Numbered from the stretch's first letter, positions 14,889 through 24,754 are shown. The stretch: DNA of 64,000 nucleotides from an uncultured Porphyromonadaceae bacterium (GCA_900541835.1 UQLL01000005.1:1-64000); one strand, 5' to 3'. The notes: a model not told the origin generated them from the letters alone. Numbers and translations are program-made.

Positions 14889-17060
14889 TTAGGGGTGGAG
14901 GGCGAAGGCGAGGCGGTCGGAAAGGATGGCCTGGGCTTCGGCGTCGAGGCCGTGGGCGGCGAGGATGTCGGCGTCGGCGGCGAGTTGCGTCAGGAAGTCG
15001 GGCAGGCCCGCTTTATGGGCGCGGGCGGCGCGGGTATAGAGGTCGATGGCGCCGGAAAGGTCGCCGCGGGCAAGGGTCAGGTGGCCGGCGTTGAGCAGGT
15101 CGGCAGAGTCGGTGTCACCCTTCAGCAGCCGGTCGTAGTAGCTCTGCGCCTTGTCGTAGTTGCCGAGCCGGAACTCGCACCAGGCTATCGGGCGCCAGGT
15201 ACGCTCCGAGCCGCCGCGCAGGTAGTCCACCTTATAATACTTCTTGAGCGCTCCCTCGATGTCGCCGGCGTCGAAGAGGGCATTGGCAAGCTGCAGGGTG
15301 GCCTTGGGATCGTCGGGGCTGGCGTCGCTAAGGCGCTGCCAGTAGCGGGCGGCCTCGGCGTGGTGGCCCATGGCGCGGTGCAGGCTGGCGAGCTTGCGCA
15401 TCAGCCACGGACCCGGGTACTCCTGGAGTTCCTCGGCGCGGATGTAATTGTTCAGGGCATCCTCGGTGTCGCCCAGCTGCTGCTGGCAATAGCCGATTTT
15501 CTCAAGCAGTTCCGCAGAGTCGGGGGTGAGCTTCTCGAGCTGGTGGAGCACGGGCAGCGCCTCGCCGTAGTAGCCGCGGGTGAAGAGGAATTCCGATACG
15601 GTGCGCAGGTCTTTCCGGCCATTCATCTTTAGCCCCAGGAAGGGGAGTGTAGCCGGGTTGATGGCAGTGGCAAAGGGGTTGGGCATGCGCAGTCCCTGGT
15701 GCGGGAAGAGCGACACCAGGCGCGACAGCGAACGCACGTAGAGGGTGATCTGCAGGTTTACGGCCGGTTCGGTGTCTTTATGAAAGGAGGTCTTCTTGTC
15801 CTCGCGGTACTGCTCGAACTGCTGCCGGAGCTGGTCGAGCATCATCGGCGCACGGCCGGCCGGCATCTTCTCCAGTGCCAGGCCCAGGGAGTACTTGTCC
15901 GGGTCGCAGAGGAAGTCGACCGACTCGTCGAGAATCTTCAGTAGCTCCGGGTTGGCATTCAGGGCACTCGCTAATGCCGGATGCTCAGGCGAGTAGGGGA
16001 GTAGCCAGTTGCCGGCGCGGTGGAAGAAGGGGAAATTCTTGAGATTGGAGAATGCTAACATCATGACGTCGCCTCCCTGCTGCTGCATGTCGCCGAGTTC
16101 CTGGAGGGAGTCGCGCAGGCCCGACTTGCCCAGCAGGTCGTCCCAGGCCGGGTTTTTCTCCGGGTCCATGAGCTCGCTGAGGTCGGCCTGAGAGGGAAAG
16201 CGTCGCACGAAGTCGCTCTGTAGCTTCTGCAGCTCCGGGATGATTTCCTGCTGCATCTTGTCGTTGATGCGCTGGGTGTCGCGCGAGCCGAGGAAGGCGA
16301 GAACCACCTTGCGCATGGCGGCGAGTATGGCCGCATCGTCGAGCAGTGCGGCGACGCGCTCGCCCACCTCGGGGTCGAGCGAGATGCGCTGCGGGTGGCG
16401 CCACAGGGTGAGGTATATGCCCGCCAGGCGGCGTGCCAGCAGTTGCGGACTCTCGTTGGCCGGGATGTCGAGCAGCAGAAGCAGCTTGGCGCGGTCGTAG
16501 TAGTAGATGTTGGCGATGCCGAGTGCGCTGATGGTCATTGCCGCCGCGTCGAAGTCGGTGTGGAAGTCGGACAGCATGAGTTGCAGGGCCTCGGCCTGCG
16601 GGCGCGGCAGGTGCTGGGTGGTGACCACGCGCATGAACAGCTCGTCGATGAGGGCGTACCGCTCTTCGGCTCCGGCCTTGGCGATGTCCGCCAGCAGCCG
16701 GGGCATCGGCTTTTCCTGCGAGAGGCGTCGGGTGCGGACGGCTGCGGCGTATAGGTCGCCCTCGCGCCCGGGACGGGGGGTGTTGACGTCCATGTCGAGC
16801 CTGGCAGTGTCGGCCAGGCGGAGCAGGTCTTCCTTGATGCAGGCCAGGGAGCGGGAGCGCTGGGCGGTGTCCTTTTCGGTGGCCATGTACTCGGTTATGG
16901 CGCGGTATGTGCGCTCGTGTGCGGAGAGCATGTCGAGTTGCTGCCACAGGCCGAGGGCCACGGCACAGCGCTTGGCGGCGTCGAGGGCATCCTTGAGCCG
17001 TCCCTGCCTGACGTGCCTGAGAATGCCGCGTATGTCGGTGATGTCGATTTTCGATGGCAT
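14889..17060 (-). CDS. Large TPR-repeat protein, function unknown
   Basis: 723 aa, no signal peptide. The C-terminal third (about 490-720) is a run of tetratricopeptide repeats, with segments such as GYYGEALPVLHQLEKLTPDSAE, DTEDALNNYIRAEE, HHAEAARYWQRLSDASPDDPKA and NYDKAQSYYDRLLKGD. The N-terminal two thirds are helical without a recognisable domain. TPR proteins are usually scaffolds for protein complexes, so a cytosolic adaptor role is an inference. It converges on tRNA-Gly and is divergent from the DUF4293 gene. I recognise no catalytic motif. Confidence 0.85.
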   Translation of the reverse strand: MPSKIDITDIRGILRHVRQGRLKDALDAAKRCAVALGLWQQLDMLSAHERTYRAITEYMATEKDTAQRSRSLACIKEDLLRLADTARLDMDVNTPRPGREGDLYAAAVRTRRLSQEKPMPRLLADIAKAGAEERYALIDELFMRVVTTQHLPRPQAEALQLMLSDFHTDFDAAAMTISALGIANIYYYDRAKLLLLLDIPANESPQLLARRLAGIYLTLWRHPQRISLDPEVGERVAALLDDAAILAAMRKVVLAFLGSRDTQRINDKMQQEIIPELQKLQSDFVRRFPSQADLSELMDPEKNPAWDDLLGKSGLRDSLQELGDMQQQGGDVMMLAFSNLKNFPFFHRAGNWLLPYSPEHPALASALNANPELLKILDESVDFLCDPDKYSLGLALEKMPAGRAPMMLDQLRQQFEQYREDKKTSFHKDTEPAVNLQITLYVRSLSRLVSLFPHQGLRMPNPFATAINPATLPFLGLKMNGRKDLRTVSEFLFTRGYYGEALPVLHQLEKLTPDSAELLEKIGYCQQQLGDTEDALNNYIRAEELQEYPGPWLMRKLASLHRAMGHHAEAARYWQRLSDASPDDPKATLQLANALFDAGDIEGALKKYYKVDYLRGGSERTWRPIAWCEFRLGNYDKAQSYYDRLLKGDTDSADLLNAGHLTLARGDLSGAIDLYTRAARAHKAGLPDFLTQLAADADILAAHGLDAEAQAILSDRLAFALHP

Positions 17061-17197
17061 GTTGTGTTCGCGATACTTGTATTATTCAGTTAACAAATAC
17101 CACGCCAATTTTATTCCGCCTGACGCCGATTTTCGGACACGTCTCCCGGATGCGTACATTGTCGACAACTTTTTTTCTTCTTAACCGAACTCCGGCA

Positions 17198-17229
17198 TTT
17201 GCAAATCAGTGGGAAAGTTTGTAATTTTG
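17198..17229 (+). promoter_or_regulatory. Promoter of the DUF4293-proS-peptidase-miaA-ftsE cluster
   Basis: TTTG at 17198-17201 and TAATTTTG at 17222-17229 with 20 bp between. The leader to ATG 17371 is long (about 135 nt) and holds no ORF I trust. The rest of 17061-17370 is AT-rich spacer without a visible gene. Confidence 0.75.
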
Positions 17230-17370
17230 CGAAATAAATGTGCCGAAACCGGGGGCCATTCCGCAAGTGGTGGCGTCGGTTTGCTGGCACCAGGATGAAA
17301 AATGTTGAAATTTGCAGGTCGGATGGTTGTGTGACTTGACGGCTTATGTAAAAAAAGAATATTTTGTACC

Positions 17371-17841
17371 ATGGTGATACAAAGATGGCAGACGGTTTTT
17401 CTCGTCATAGCTTTTGGTTGCATGCTGGCTTTCACGCTATGCTCCCTGGGGCAGTGGCAACTCCCCGACTTCACGTATGACTTCCACACGTGGTGCATAA
17501 GCCCGGAGGGAAAGTCCACCGACGGTGCCGTGCCGCCCACGATATGGACCATCTACCTGGCGTGTGTCTCGGGCCTGTCGGCCCTGCTGCCGCTGATCGA
17601 CATCTTCATGTACCGCAACCTGCCGCAGCAGAAGCGTGTGTGCGCCGTGTCGCTGCTGCTGACCGTCGCCACCGCCTTTACTGCCGCCCTGCTGGGCTAC
17701 ACCGCTTTCGAGGGCGCAGTGGTGAGCTGGTCGTCGCTGGCATTCGCCCCTTTCATCGCCATGGCGGCTCTGATACTGGCCTGGCGCGGCATCGGAGCCG
17801 ACCACAGGAAGCTCCGCAACGCCGATCGGCTCTGGTCCTGA
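17371..17841 (+). CDS. DUF4293 family integral membrane protein
   Basis: 156 aa with four hydrophobic segments (about 7-27, 59-80, 88-108, 120-140). The opening MVIQRWQTVFL and the closing charged stretch ending in DRL are the family's typical ends. DUF4293 proteins are Bacteroidetes-specific, with no known function; inner membrane location is predicted. It is 34 bp upstream of proS. Confidence 0.85.
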   Translation: MVIQRWQTVFLVIAFGCMLAFTLCSLGQWQLPDFTYDFHTWCISPEGKSTDGAVPPTIWTIYLACVSGLSALLPLIDIFMYRNLPQQKRVCAVSLLLTVATAFTAALLGYTAFEGAVVSWSSLAFAPFIAMAALILAWRGIGADHRKLRNADRLWS

Positions 17842-17875
17842 TGCGACCCTGGTACCACACAAAGAAAACACTGAA

Positions 17876-19357
17876 ATGGCAAAGCAACTCAAGAACTTCA
17901 CAAAGAGATCCGATAATTATTCGCAGTGGTATAACGAGCTGGTCGACAAGGCTGGCCTGGCCGAGCAGTCGGCCGTGCGCGGCTGCATGGTAATCAAGCC
18001 CTACGGCTATGCCATCTGGGAGAAGATGCAGCGCCAGCTCGACGCCATGTTCAAGGCCACCGGCCACCAGAACGCCTATTTCCCCCTGCTCATCCCCAAG
18101 TCGTTCCTCAGCCGCGAGGCCGAGCACGTGGAGGGCTTCGCCAAAGAGTGCGCCGTGGTCACTCACCACCGCCTCAAGAACGACCCCGACGGCAAGGGTG
18201 TGGTGGTGGACCCCGACGCCCGCCTCGAGGAGGAGCTCATCATCCGCCCCACCTCCGAGACCATCATCTGGAACACATATAAGAACTGGATCACCTCGTA
18301 CCGCGACCTGCCCCTGCTCATCAACCAGTGGGCCAACGTGATGCGCTGGGAGATGCGCACCCGCATGTTCCTGCGCACTGCCGAGTTCCTGTGGCAGGAG
18401 GGCCATACAGCCCATGCCACCCGCGAGGAGGCGGAGATCGAGGCCCGCCGCATGCTCGAGGTATACGCAGACTTCGCCGAGAAGTGGATGGCCGTGCCCG
18501 TTGTCAAGGGCGTCAAGAGCGAGACCGAGCGCTTCGCCGGAGCCCTTGACACCTACACCATCGAAGCCATGATGCAGGACGGCAAGGCCCTGCAGAGCGG
18601 CACCAGCCACTTCCTGGGCCAGAACTTCGCCAAGGCCTTCGACGTCACTTTCATGAACAAGGACAACAAGCCCGAATACGTGTGGGCCACCTCCTGGGGC
18701 GTCTCCACCCGCCTCATGGGCGCCCTCATCATGGCGCACAGTGACGACAACGGCCTGGTGCTCCCCCCACGCCTGGCTCCCATACAGGTAGTAATCGTGC
18801 CTATCTACAAGGATGCCGAGGGACTGAAGCAGATTTCAGAGCGCGTGAAACCCATCGTCGACAGCCTCATGGAGATGGGCATCAGCGTCCGCTACGACGA
18901 CGCCGACAACCGTCGTCCCGGCTTCAAGTTCGCCGACTACGAGGTCAAGGGCGTGCCCGTGCGCCTGGCCATCGGCATGAAGGACCTGGAGAACGGTACT
19001 GTCGAACTCATGCGCCGCGACACCCTGGAGAAGGAGAACGCGCCCCTGGATGGCATAGAGCAGGAGGTGAAGCGCATCCTCGAGGATATGCAGCAGAATA
19101 TCTACGATAAGGCCCTGAAGGCCCGCAACGAGCGCACCCGCAAGGTCGACACCTACGACCAGTTCAAGGAAGAGATTGAAAAAGGCGGCTTCCTGCTCTG
19201 CCACTGGGACGGCACCCCCGAGACCGAGGCCCGCATCAAGGAGGAGACCAAGGCAACCATCCGCTGCATACCCCTCGACGCCCCCGAAGAGGAGGGCGTG
19301 GACATGCTCACCGGCAAGCCCTCGCACCGTCGCGTCATCTTCGCCCGCGCCTATTGA
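17876..19357 (+). CDS. proS: Prolyl-tRNA synthetase, archaeal/eukaryal type
   Basis: 493 aa. A class II synthetase that charges tRNA-Pro; it lacks the inserted editing domain of the bacterial-type enzyme and has the C-terminal extension of the archaeal/eukaryal type. Visible: the FPLLIPKSFLSREAEHVEGF segment, motif 2 FLRTAEFLWQEGHTAHAT, motif 3 GVSTRLMGALIM and an anticodon-binding domain from about residue 303. A tRNA-Pro gene lies 13 kb away in the same window. 34 bp after DUF4293 and 20 bp before the peptidase. Confidence 0.97.
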   Translation: MAKQLKNFTKRSDNYSQWYNELVDKAGLAEQSAVRGCMVIKPYGYAIWEKMQRQLDAMFKATGHQNAYFPLLIPKSFLSREAEHVEGFAKECAVVTHHRLKNDPDGKGVVVDPDARLEEELIIRPTSETIIWNTYKNWITSYRDLPLLINQWANVMRWEMRTRMFLRTAEFLWQEGHTAHATREEAEIEARRMLEVYADFAEKWMAVPVVKGVKSETERFAGALDTYTIEAMMQDGKALQSGTSHFLGQNFAKAFDVTFMNKDNKPEYVWATSWGVSTRLMGALIMAHSDDNGLVLPPRLAPIQVVIVPIYKDAEGLKQISERVKPIVDSLMEMGISVRYDDADNRRPGFKFADYEVKGVPVRLAIGMKDLENGTVELMRRDTLEKENAPLDGIEQEVKRILEDMQQNIYDKALKARNERTRKVDTYDQFKEEIEKGGFLLCHWDGTPETEARIKEETKATIRCIPLDAPEEEGVDMLTGKPSHRRVIFARAY

Positions 19358-19377
19358 TTCCTAAAACCTGACAATCC

Positions 19378-21573
19378 ATGAAGCAGCATACCATAGCCAA
19401 GTACCTGGTGGCCGCGGCCTTGCTCGGAGGCAGCTCCCTCGCCCTCTCGGCGCAGGCGCTCACCGTAGAGGACTACTGCGACATCAAGAAATCGTCGCCA
19501 GCCCGCATCAAGGAGATGCGCCCCCTCGACGGTGGACAGGAATACGCAGCCATCAGCGACGACGGCCGCTCCATCGACCGTTACAGCTACCGCACCGGCA
19601 AGAAGGTCGGCACCCTCTTCAGCCTCGACGCCATAAAGGGAGACCTGAAGATTGACGCTTTCGACGGCTACACCATTAGTGCCAACGGCCGCGCCATGCT
19701 GCTCTGGAACAACGTCGAGAAGCTCTACCGTCGCTCATTCTACGCCGACTTCTACGTATACGACGTCATGCGCGGCACAATGAAGAAGGTAGGCGACCGC
19801 GGCCACCTGCGCGGAGCGGTGCTCAGCCACGATGGCCGCATGGTGGCTTACACCCTCGACAACAACATACGCCTGGCCAACCTCGACTACGGCACCGACA
19901 TCGCCGTCACCAAGGACGGGGAGAAGAACAAGGTCATATACGGTGTGCCTGACTGGGGCTACGAGGAGGAGTTCGGAATCGACAACACCATCCGCTTCAG
20001 TCCCGACGACAACACACTGGCCTTCATCCGCTTCGACGAGAGCCAGGTACCCGAGTACAGCTTCGACCTTGTCAGCAATTTCTGCGAGCCCATGCCCGAG
20101 TATGAGTACTATCCCGGCAGCTTCGCCTACAAGTATCCCCTGGCAGGCTACAACAACTCCGTGGTGCAGGTGCAGGCCTACAACATCGACAACCGCACCG
20201 TCAAGACCATGGACCTCGGCCTTGGCGAGAAGGACTACGTGCCCAGCATGGAGTTCGGCGGCGCTTCCGACCGCCTCATGGTCATGGTCCTCAACCGCGA
20301 CCAGAACCACCTTATATTATATAAGGTGAACCCCGGCAGCACCGTGGCCACCAGCATCCTCGAGGAGCGCAGCCAGGCGTGGCTCAGCCCAGCCGCCTAC
20401 CAGATGGTGAGCTACCGCGCCGACGCATTCGTGATAGGCTCTGAGCGCACCGGCTACCGCCACCTATACGAGTACGGCTACTCCGGAAGCCTGCTGCGCA
20501 CCATCACCTCCGGCGACTACAATGTCACCGCACTCTACGGCTACGAGCCCAAGAGTCGCAGCTACTACTTCCAGTGCACCAAGAACGGCCCCCGCAACCG
20601 CAACGTGGCCCGTGCCGACGGCAAGACTGTGACACTGCTCAATCCTGGCACCGGCACCGAGTCGGCACGCTTCTCCACCACCATGGACTACTTCGTGCGC
20701 ACCTACAGCAACGCCCAGACGCCCCCGCAGTACACCCTCTGCGACGGACGCGGCAAGCAGGTCGCCGAGCTGGAGATGAACCGCGAGTACGCCGCCCGCT
20801 ACGCCTCCGCACCCCGCAAGGAGTTCCTGACGGTTAAGAATGCCGCCGGCCAGGATATGGAGGCATTCGTCATCAGGCCCGCTAACTTCGACCCCGCCAA
20901 GAAGTACCCGCTGCTCATGCAGCAGTACAACGGCCCTGACTCGCAGGAGGTGCTCGACGCCTGGAAGCTCGACGGCCTGAACTGGCTGGCCCAGGAGGGC
21001 TACGTCATCGCTACCGTCGACGGACGTGGCACCGGCAACCGCGACCGCTCATGGGCCAACGCCGTCTACAGGCAGCTCGGCAAGTATGAGACCGAGGACC
21101 AGCTGGCCGCAGCCCGCCACTTCGCCTCCCAGACTTACATCGACTCCGAACGCACCGCATGCTTCGGCTGGAGCTACGGTGGCTACATGACCCTCATGGA
21201 GCTTACCGCCCCCGACTCGCCGTTCCGCTGCGGCGTGGCAATGGCGCCCGTTACCGACTGGCGCTACTACGACGCCATCTACACCGAGCGCTACATGCTC
21301 ACCCCGCAGCAGAACGAGGCCGGATACGACATCGCCTCCGCCCTCGGTCGCACCGAGAACCTCAAGTCCAGGCTGCTCATCATGTCCGGCACCGCCGACG
21401 ACAACGTCCACTTCGCCAACACCCTGCGCTACACCTCCAGGCTCACACAGCAGGGCACCCTCTTCGACATGATGGCCTACACCGGCTTCGAGCACAGCCT
21501 ACGCATGTGCAACGCCCGTACCATGCTTTACCGCAAGATCAAGGACTTCCTCGACGCCAATCTCGGCAAGTAA
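19378..21573 (+). CDS. S9 family prolyl peptidase, dipeptidyl peptidase IV-like, exported
   Basis: 731 aa with an N-terminal signal peptide (about 1-25, cleavage near LSAQA). Residues 40-490 form the beta-propeller (DPPIV_N). The alpha/beta hydrolase domain follows, with nucleophile Ser599 in GWSYGG, acid D674/D675 in GTADDNVH and His706 in FEHSL. The propeller helix EEEFGI supplies the paired Glu that bind the free N-terminus in DPP IV enzymes. It would release X-Pro or X-Ala dipeptides from peptides in the periplasm. Part of the DUF4293-proS cluster. Confidence 0.93.
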   Translation: MKQHTIAKYLVAAALLGGSSLALSAQALTVEDYCDIKKSSPARIKEMRPLDGGQEYAAISDDGRSIDRYSYRTGKKVGTLFSLDAIKGDLKIDAFDGYTISANGRAMLLWNNVEKLYRRSFYADFYVYDVMRGTMKKVGDRGHLRGAVLSHDGRMVAYTLDNNIRLANLDYGTDIAVTKDGEKNKVIYGVPDWGYEEEFGIDNTIRFSPDDNTLAFIRFDESQVPEYSFDLVSNFCEPMPEYEYYPGSFAYKYPLAGYNNSVVQVQAYNIDNRTVKTMDLGLGEKDYVPSMEFGGASDRLMVMVLNRDQNHLILYKVNPGSTVATSILEERSQAWLSPAAYQMVSYRADAFVIGSERTGYRHLYEYGYSGSLLRTITSGDYNVTALYGYEPKSRSYYFQCTKNGPRNRNVARADGKTVTLLNPGTGTESARFSTTMDYFVRTYSNAQTPPQYTLCDGRGKQVAELEMNREYAARYASAPRKEFLTVKNAAGQDMEAFVIRPANFDPAKKYPLLMQQYNGPDSQEVLDAWKLDGLNWLAQEGYVIATVDGRGTGNRDRSWANAVYRQLGKYETEDQLAAARHFASQTYIDSERTACFGWSYGGYMTLMELTAPDSPFRCGVAMAPVTDWRYYDAIYTERYMLTPQQNEAGYDIASALGRTENLKSRLLIMSGTADDNVHFANTLRYTSRLTQQGTLFDMMAYTGFEHSLRMCNARTMLYRKIKDFLDANLGK

Positions 21574-21611
21574 CCCGCAAGCGGAAGGCAATACCCACAC
21601 ATCGAACAATA

Positions 21612-22976
21612 ATGAGAGACCTTCAGAAAATCAATATCCTGCAGCTCTATCTGTTTTGGAAGAACCTTTCCATAACGATGGTGCTTCTGATAGTGCTTTT
21701 GACGGTCAGCACGTGGACACACAGCATCATATCCATCTTCACGACTATCATCTGTGCGTTCATAATATATGCCCGCATCTACACCAACAAGACCAGCCAC
21801 CACCCGACCTATATGCTCGTGGGCTGGGCGTTGATGATCAGCATTATATCCTACACCTTCATCCTGATGGCCCTGGCCTTTCTAAGTGCATGGGACGTCA
21901 TTACCATCAGCGATGACTTCAACATCTTCCAGGGCACGCGCACTCTGTCCGTGCTCATCATGGCGCCAGTGTGCTTTGTCACCCTTGGAATCTGCTACCT
22001 TCGTCGCAAGCATCTGCACCGCTACCTCGACAGGCATTTCGGCGTCAAGTCCGACGCATTCCTCAAGGGTAAGCTGGGTGTCATCCTCACCCGCGAGAGC
22101 CGCACCCAGGTGCGCAACCTAATGCTCCTCTTCGGCACACTGGCAGTCATAAACTGGGGCTACTACCTGTTCTTCTACTACGCCGGCTCGGTGCTTAACG
22201 ACAAGGACCAGTACATTTTCTTCTGGGTCAATCTCATCGGCCTGGCCTTCTACCTCTTCTACCTGCTGGTGCACAATTACGAACTCGACATGGAGCTCAA
22301 GCAGCGTGGCGAGCTGCTGACGCCCGAGGAGGTCGACAGCATGTCGCCTAAGACATATCTGCGCTACTTCGTTATATGCGGCGACAGGATTTTCGTAAGC
22401 TACGACTGTGACGACCCCGACTATACCGCCCACAAGGTCCTCGACACCCCTTTCTTCGTGGTGAGAGCCGGCGGACGGGTGACGGACCTCGAGGTTATAT
22501 CCACCATCGAGCAGGAGACCGGAGTCAAGGGCGGAGAGCTGAGATTCTTCTTCGGCTTCCAGGCCACCGGCCTGCACAACCATCAGGTGCTCCGCTACTT
22601 CTACTTCCTCGACGGGGAGCCTGAAGACTACCCGACCCTGGGCGCAGACAAGGGCGAATGGATGACCATGGAGCAGATGCAGCACATCAACCAGCGGCGC
22701 CAGCACGCCCTGTCGTCGTACCTGCTGGCCGACGCTGCTCGCCTGCTCACCATCATGCGCACCGAGAAGCTATATGACGACAAGGGCAACCGACGCTACA
22801 AAATAAAGACCTATGTGCCGGCGCTTCGCCTGGGCGACATCCGCAAGTCCGACATCGACTTCCAGAGCAACCATTGGCTCAACATCGCCGAACTCAACAG
22901 CGACAAGCCCTTTTTCCGCCTGCGCCGCCTGCTGCGGTCGCTCACCGGCAACAATACGCTCAAGGTGTGGATGTGA
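21612..22976 (+). CDS. Multi-pass membrane protein with degenerate Nudix-like C-terminal domain
   Basis: 454 aa. The start is ATG 21612 (MRDLQKINILQL); the open frame to the left is antisense-like shadow of the peptidase gene. Roughly six hydrophobic helices fill residues 15-230. From about 255 a soluble domain reads YFVICGDRIFVSYD, then DTPFFVVRAGGRVTDLEV, then IEQETGV, then FFFGFQATGLHNHQVLRYFYFL. That order resembles a Nudix fold with a shortened Nudix box: the GG and E(Q)ETGV elements are there but about five residues are missing between them and the R-E pair is gone. Catalysis is therefore doubtful. Its stop overlaps the miaA start. Confidence 0.75.
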   Translation: MRDLQKINILQLYLFWKNLSITMVLLIVLLTVSTWTHSIISIFTTIICAFIIYARIYTNKTSHHPTYMLVGWALMISIISYTFILMALAFLSAWDVITISDDFNIFQGTRTLSVLIMAPVCFVTLGICYLRRKHLHRYLDRHFGVKSDAFLKGKLGVILTRESRTQVRNLMLLFGTLAVINWGYYLFFYYAGSVLNDKDQYIFFWVNLIGLAFYLFYLLVHNYELDMELKQRGELLTPEEVDSMSPKTYLRYFVICGDRIFVSYDCDDPDYTAHKVLDTPFFVVRAGGRVTDLEVISTIEQETGVKGGELRFFFGFQATGLHNHQVLRYFYFLDGEPEDYPTLGADKGEWMTMEQMQHINQRRQHALSSYLLADAARLLTIMRTEKLYDDKGNRRYKIKTYVPALRLGDIRKSDIDFQSNHWLNIAELNSDKPFFRLRRLLRSLTGNNTLKVWM

Positions 22977-23938
22977 GTTATACCGGCGCCCTGCTTGCCA
23001 TCACCGGTCCTACCGCCAGCGGCAAGACCCGCAAGGCAGTGGCCGCGGCCCTGCGTCTCGACGGCGAAGTCATCAGCGCCGACTCCAGGCAGGTATACCG
23101 GGGCATGGACCTCGGCACAGGCAAGGACTTGGCCGAATACCATCCTGAAGGGTGTCGGGACGTGCAATACCATCTCATCGACATACGCCCGGCCGGATAC
23201 AAGTACAATCTGCAGGAGTTCCTGGCCGACTACGACCAGGCCGAGCTAGGGATTCGTGACCGCGGTCGTGTGCCAGTGCTGTGCGGAGGTACCGGTATGT
23301 ACGTCGAGTACGCCCTGAGCGGAGTGCGCATGCCCTCCATTCCCGAAGATCCCGACCTACGCAAAAGACTCAAGGAAAAGAGCCTTGACGAGCTGGCCTC
23401 CATCCTGGGGGGCATGAAGCGGCTCCACAACACCACCGACACCGACACCCGTGAACGGGCCATCCGAGGCATCGAGATCGAGGAGTATTACCTGCGCCAT
23501 CCCGAGCAAGATCGGCTGCGCGACCGCCGCAACGTCCGCCCTGTGGAACATGTGCTGATAGCCCTCGACCTGGACCGCGACGAGCGCCGTGCCCGCATCT
23601 CCGCCCGCCTGCGCCGACGCCTGGCCGAAGGCATGACCGCCGAGGTCGAGAGCTTGCTGGACCGAGGTGTCAGCGCCGATGATCTTATTTACTACGGACT
23701 GGAGTATAAGTTCGTCACCCGGTATGTGATCGGGCAGATTGGCCGTGCCGACATGGAGCGTGGGCTGGAGACCGCCATCCACCAGTTCGCCAAGCGGCAG
23801 ATGACCTGGCTGCGAGGCATGGAGCGGCGCGGCTTCACCATACACTGGCTGCCGGCGGTGATGCCCGACGACGACTTTGCCGCCCAAGCCGCAGAATTAC
23901 TCAACCAAAAGAACGAACAGCTATGCCGGATAGGGTAG
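22973..23938 (+). CDS. miaA: tRNA dimethylallyltransferase
   Basis: 321 aa from GTG 22973, whose GTGA overlaps the upstream stop by 4 bp; an alternative GTG is at 22967. MiaA transfers a dimethylallyl group to N6 of A37 in tRNAs reading codons that start with U. P-loop GPTASGKT is near residues 11-18, followed by ISADSRQVYRGMDLGTGK and GGTGMYVEYALSG. The C-terminal KRQMTWLRG segment is the tRNA-binding end. Translationally coupled to both neighbours (16-bp overlap with ftsE). Confidence 0.96.
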   Translation: MSYTGALLAITGPTASGKTRKAVAAALRLDGEVISADSRQVYRGMDLGTGKDLAEYHPEGCRDVQYHLIDIRPAGYKYNLQEFLADYDQAELGIRDRGRVPVLCGGTGMYVEYALSGVRMPSIPEDPDLRKRLKEKSLDELASILGGMKRLHNTTDTDTRERAIRGIEIEEYYLRHPEQDRLRDRRNVRPVEHVLIALDLDRDERRARISARLRRRLAEGMTAEVESLLDRGVSADDLIYYGLEYKFVTRYVIGQIGRADMERGLETAIHQFAKRQMTWLRGMERRGFTIHWLPAVMPDDDFAAQAAELLNQKNEQLCRIG

Positions 23939-24594
23939 TGGATTACCAGCACGCGACATTGGCGCAGGCCGAGCGCGTAGTGCTCAGGAACTTCGATTTC
24001 GCCATGCACGAGGGCGAGTTCGTTTACCTGCTCGGCAAGGTGGGCAGCGGCAAGAGTACCCTGCTGCAGAGCCTGTATGCCGAGATACGCGTGCAGGAAG
24101 CCAGGCGTGCGCAGGTACTGGATTTCGACATGCTGGCCTTGCGGCGCCGCGACGTGCCGCAGCTGCGCCGTCGCCTCGGAATCGTATTCCAGGACTTCAA
24201 GCTGCTGCAGGAGCTGTCGGCCGAGGAGAACCTGGACTTCGTGCTGAGGGCGACCGGCTGGCACGGCCGGGCCGAGAGGAAACAGCGCATTGCAGAGGTG
24301 CTTGGGCTGGTGGGGCTGCCCGACTCCGGTTACAAGAAGCCGCACGAGCTGAGCGGCGGCGAACAGCAGCGCATCGCCATAGCCCGCGCCCTGCTCAACC
24401 GGCCCAGGCTGCTGGTGGCCGACGAGCCTACCGGCAATCTCGACCCCGAGAGCGGAATGCACATAGCCCGCCTGCTGCACAGCCTGCCTGGTCGCGGCCA
24501 GGCCGTTCTCATGGCCACCCATAACCACCAGCTGGTGCAGACCCTGCCGGCCAGGTCGGTGGTAATCCGCGACAAGCAGATTCATGACATGTGA
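23923..24594 (+). CDS. ftsE: ABC ATPase, FtsE-type
   Basis: 223 aa. Walker A GKVGSGKST at 38-46, Q-loop VFQDFKLL, signature LSGGEQQR, Walker B LLVADEPTGNLD and the switch His in MATHNH. The length and the VFQDFKLLQELSAEENL segment fit FtsE, which with FtsX regulates septal peptidoglycan hydrolases at the division site; LolD or MacB ATPases are the alternatives. No ftsX follows: the next gene is mutA after a promoter. The start overlaps miaA by 16 bp. Confidence 0.85.
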   Translation: MPDRVVDYQHATLAQAERVVLRNFDFAMHEGEFVYLLGKVGSGKSTLLQSLYAEIRVQEARRAQVLDFDMLALRRRDVPQLRRRLGIVFQDFKLLQELSAEENLDFVLRATGWHGRAERKQRIAEVLGLVGLPDSGYKKPHELSGGEQQRIAIARALLNRPRLLVADEPTGNLDPESGMHIARLLHSLPGRGQAVLMATHNHQLVQTLPARSVVIRDKQIHDM

Positions 24595-24723
24595 GACCGG
24601 AGGGGTGAGTCAAAATTAGTGACAGTGACCGCTTCGCGGCAGGTTTGACACACCTTCCATTGCAGAGTAAAAGTACGGGTCGGCTTAGGACTTAAATGCC
24701 TGGGGCGATTTTTTGCGGCATGG

Positions 24724-24754
24724 TTGCGTATGTGCCGAAATTCTTGTAACTTTG
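24724..24754 (+). promoter_or_regulatory. Promoter of mutA-mutB
   Basis: TTG at 24724-24726 and TAACTTTG at 24747-24754, 20 bp apart. The leader to mutA is about 100 nt. I looked for a cobalamin riboswitch because the enzyme needs B12, and did not recognise one. The region 24595-24723 holds a CCGC-TTC-GCGG hairpin near 24627 and no gene. Confidence 0.75.

Noticed and set aside
17181..17552. 123-aa minus-strand ORF upstream of and over DUF4293
   Set aside because: It overlaps the start of a recognisable gene, has no signature and would read through the DUF4293 promoter.
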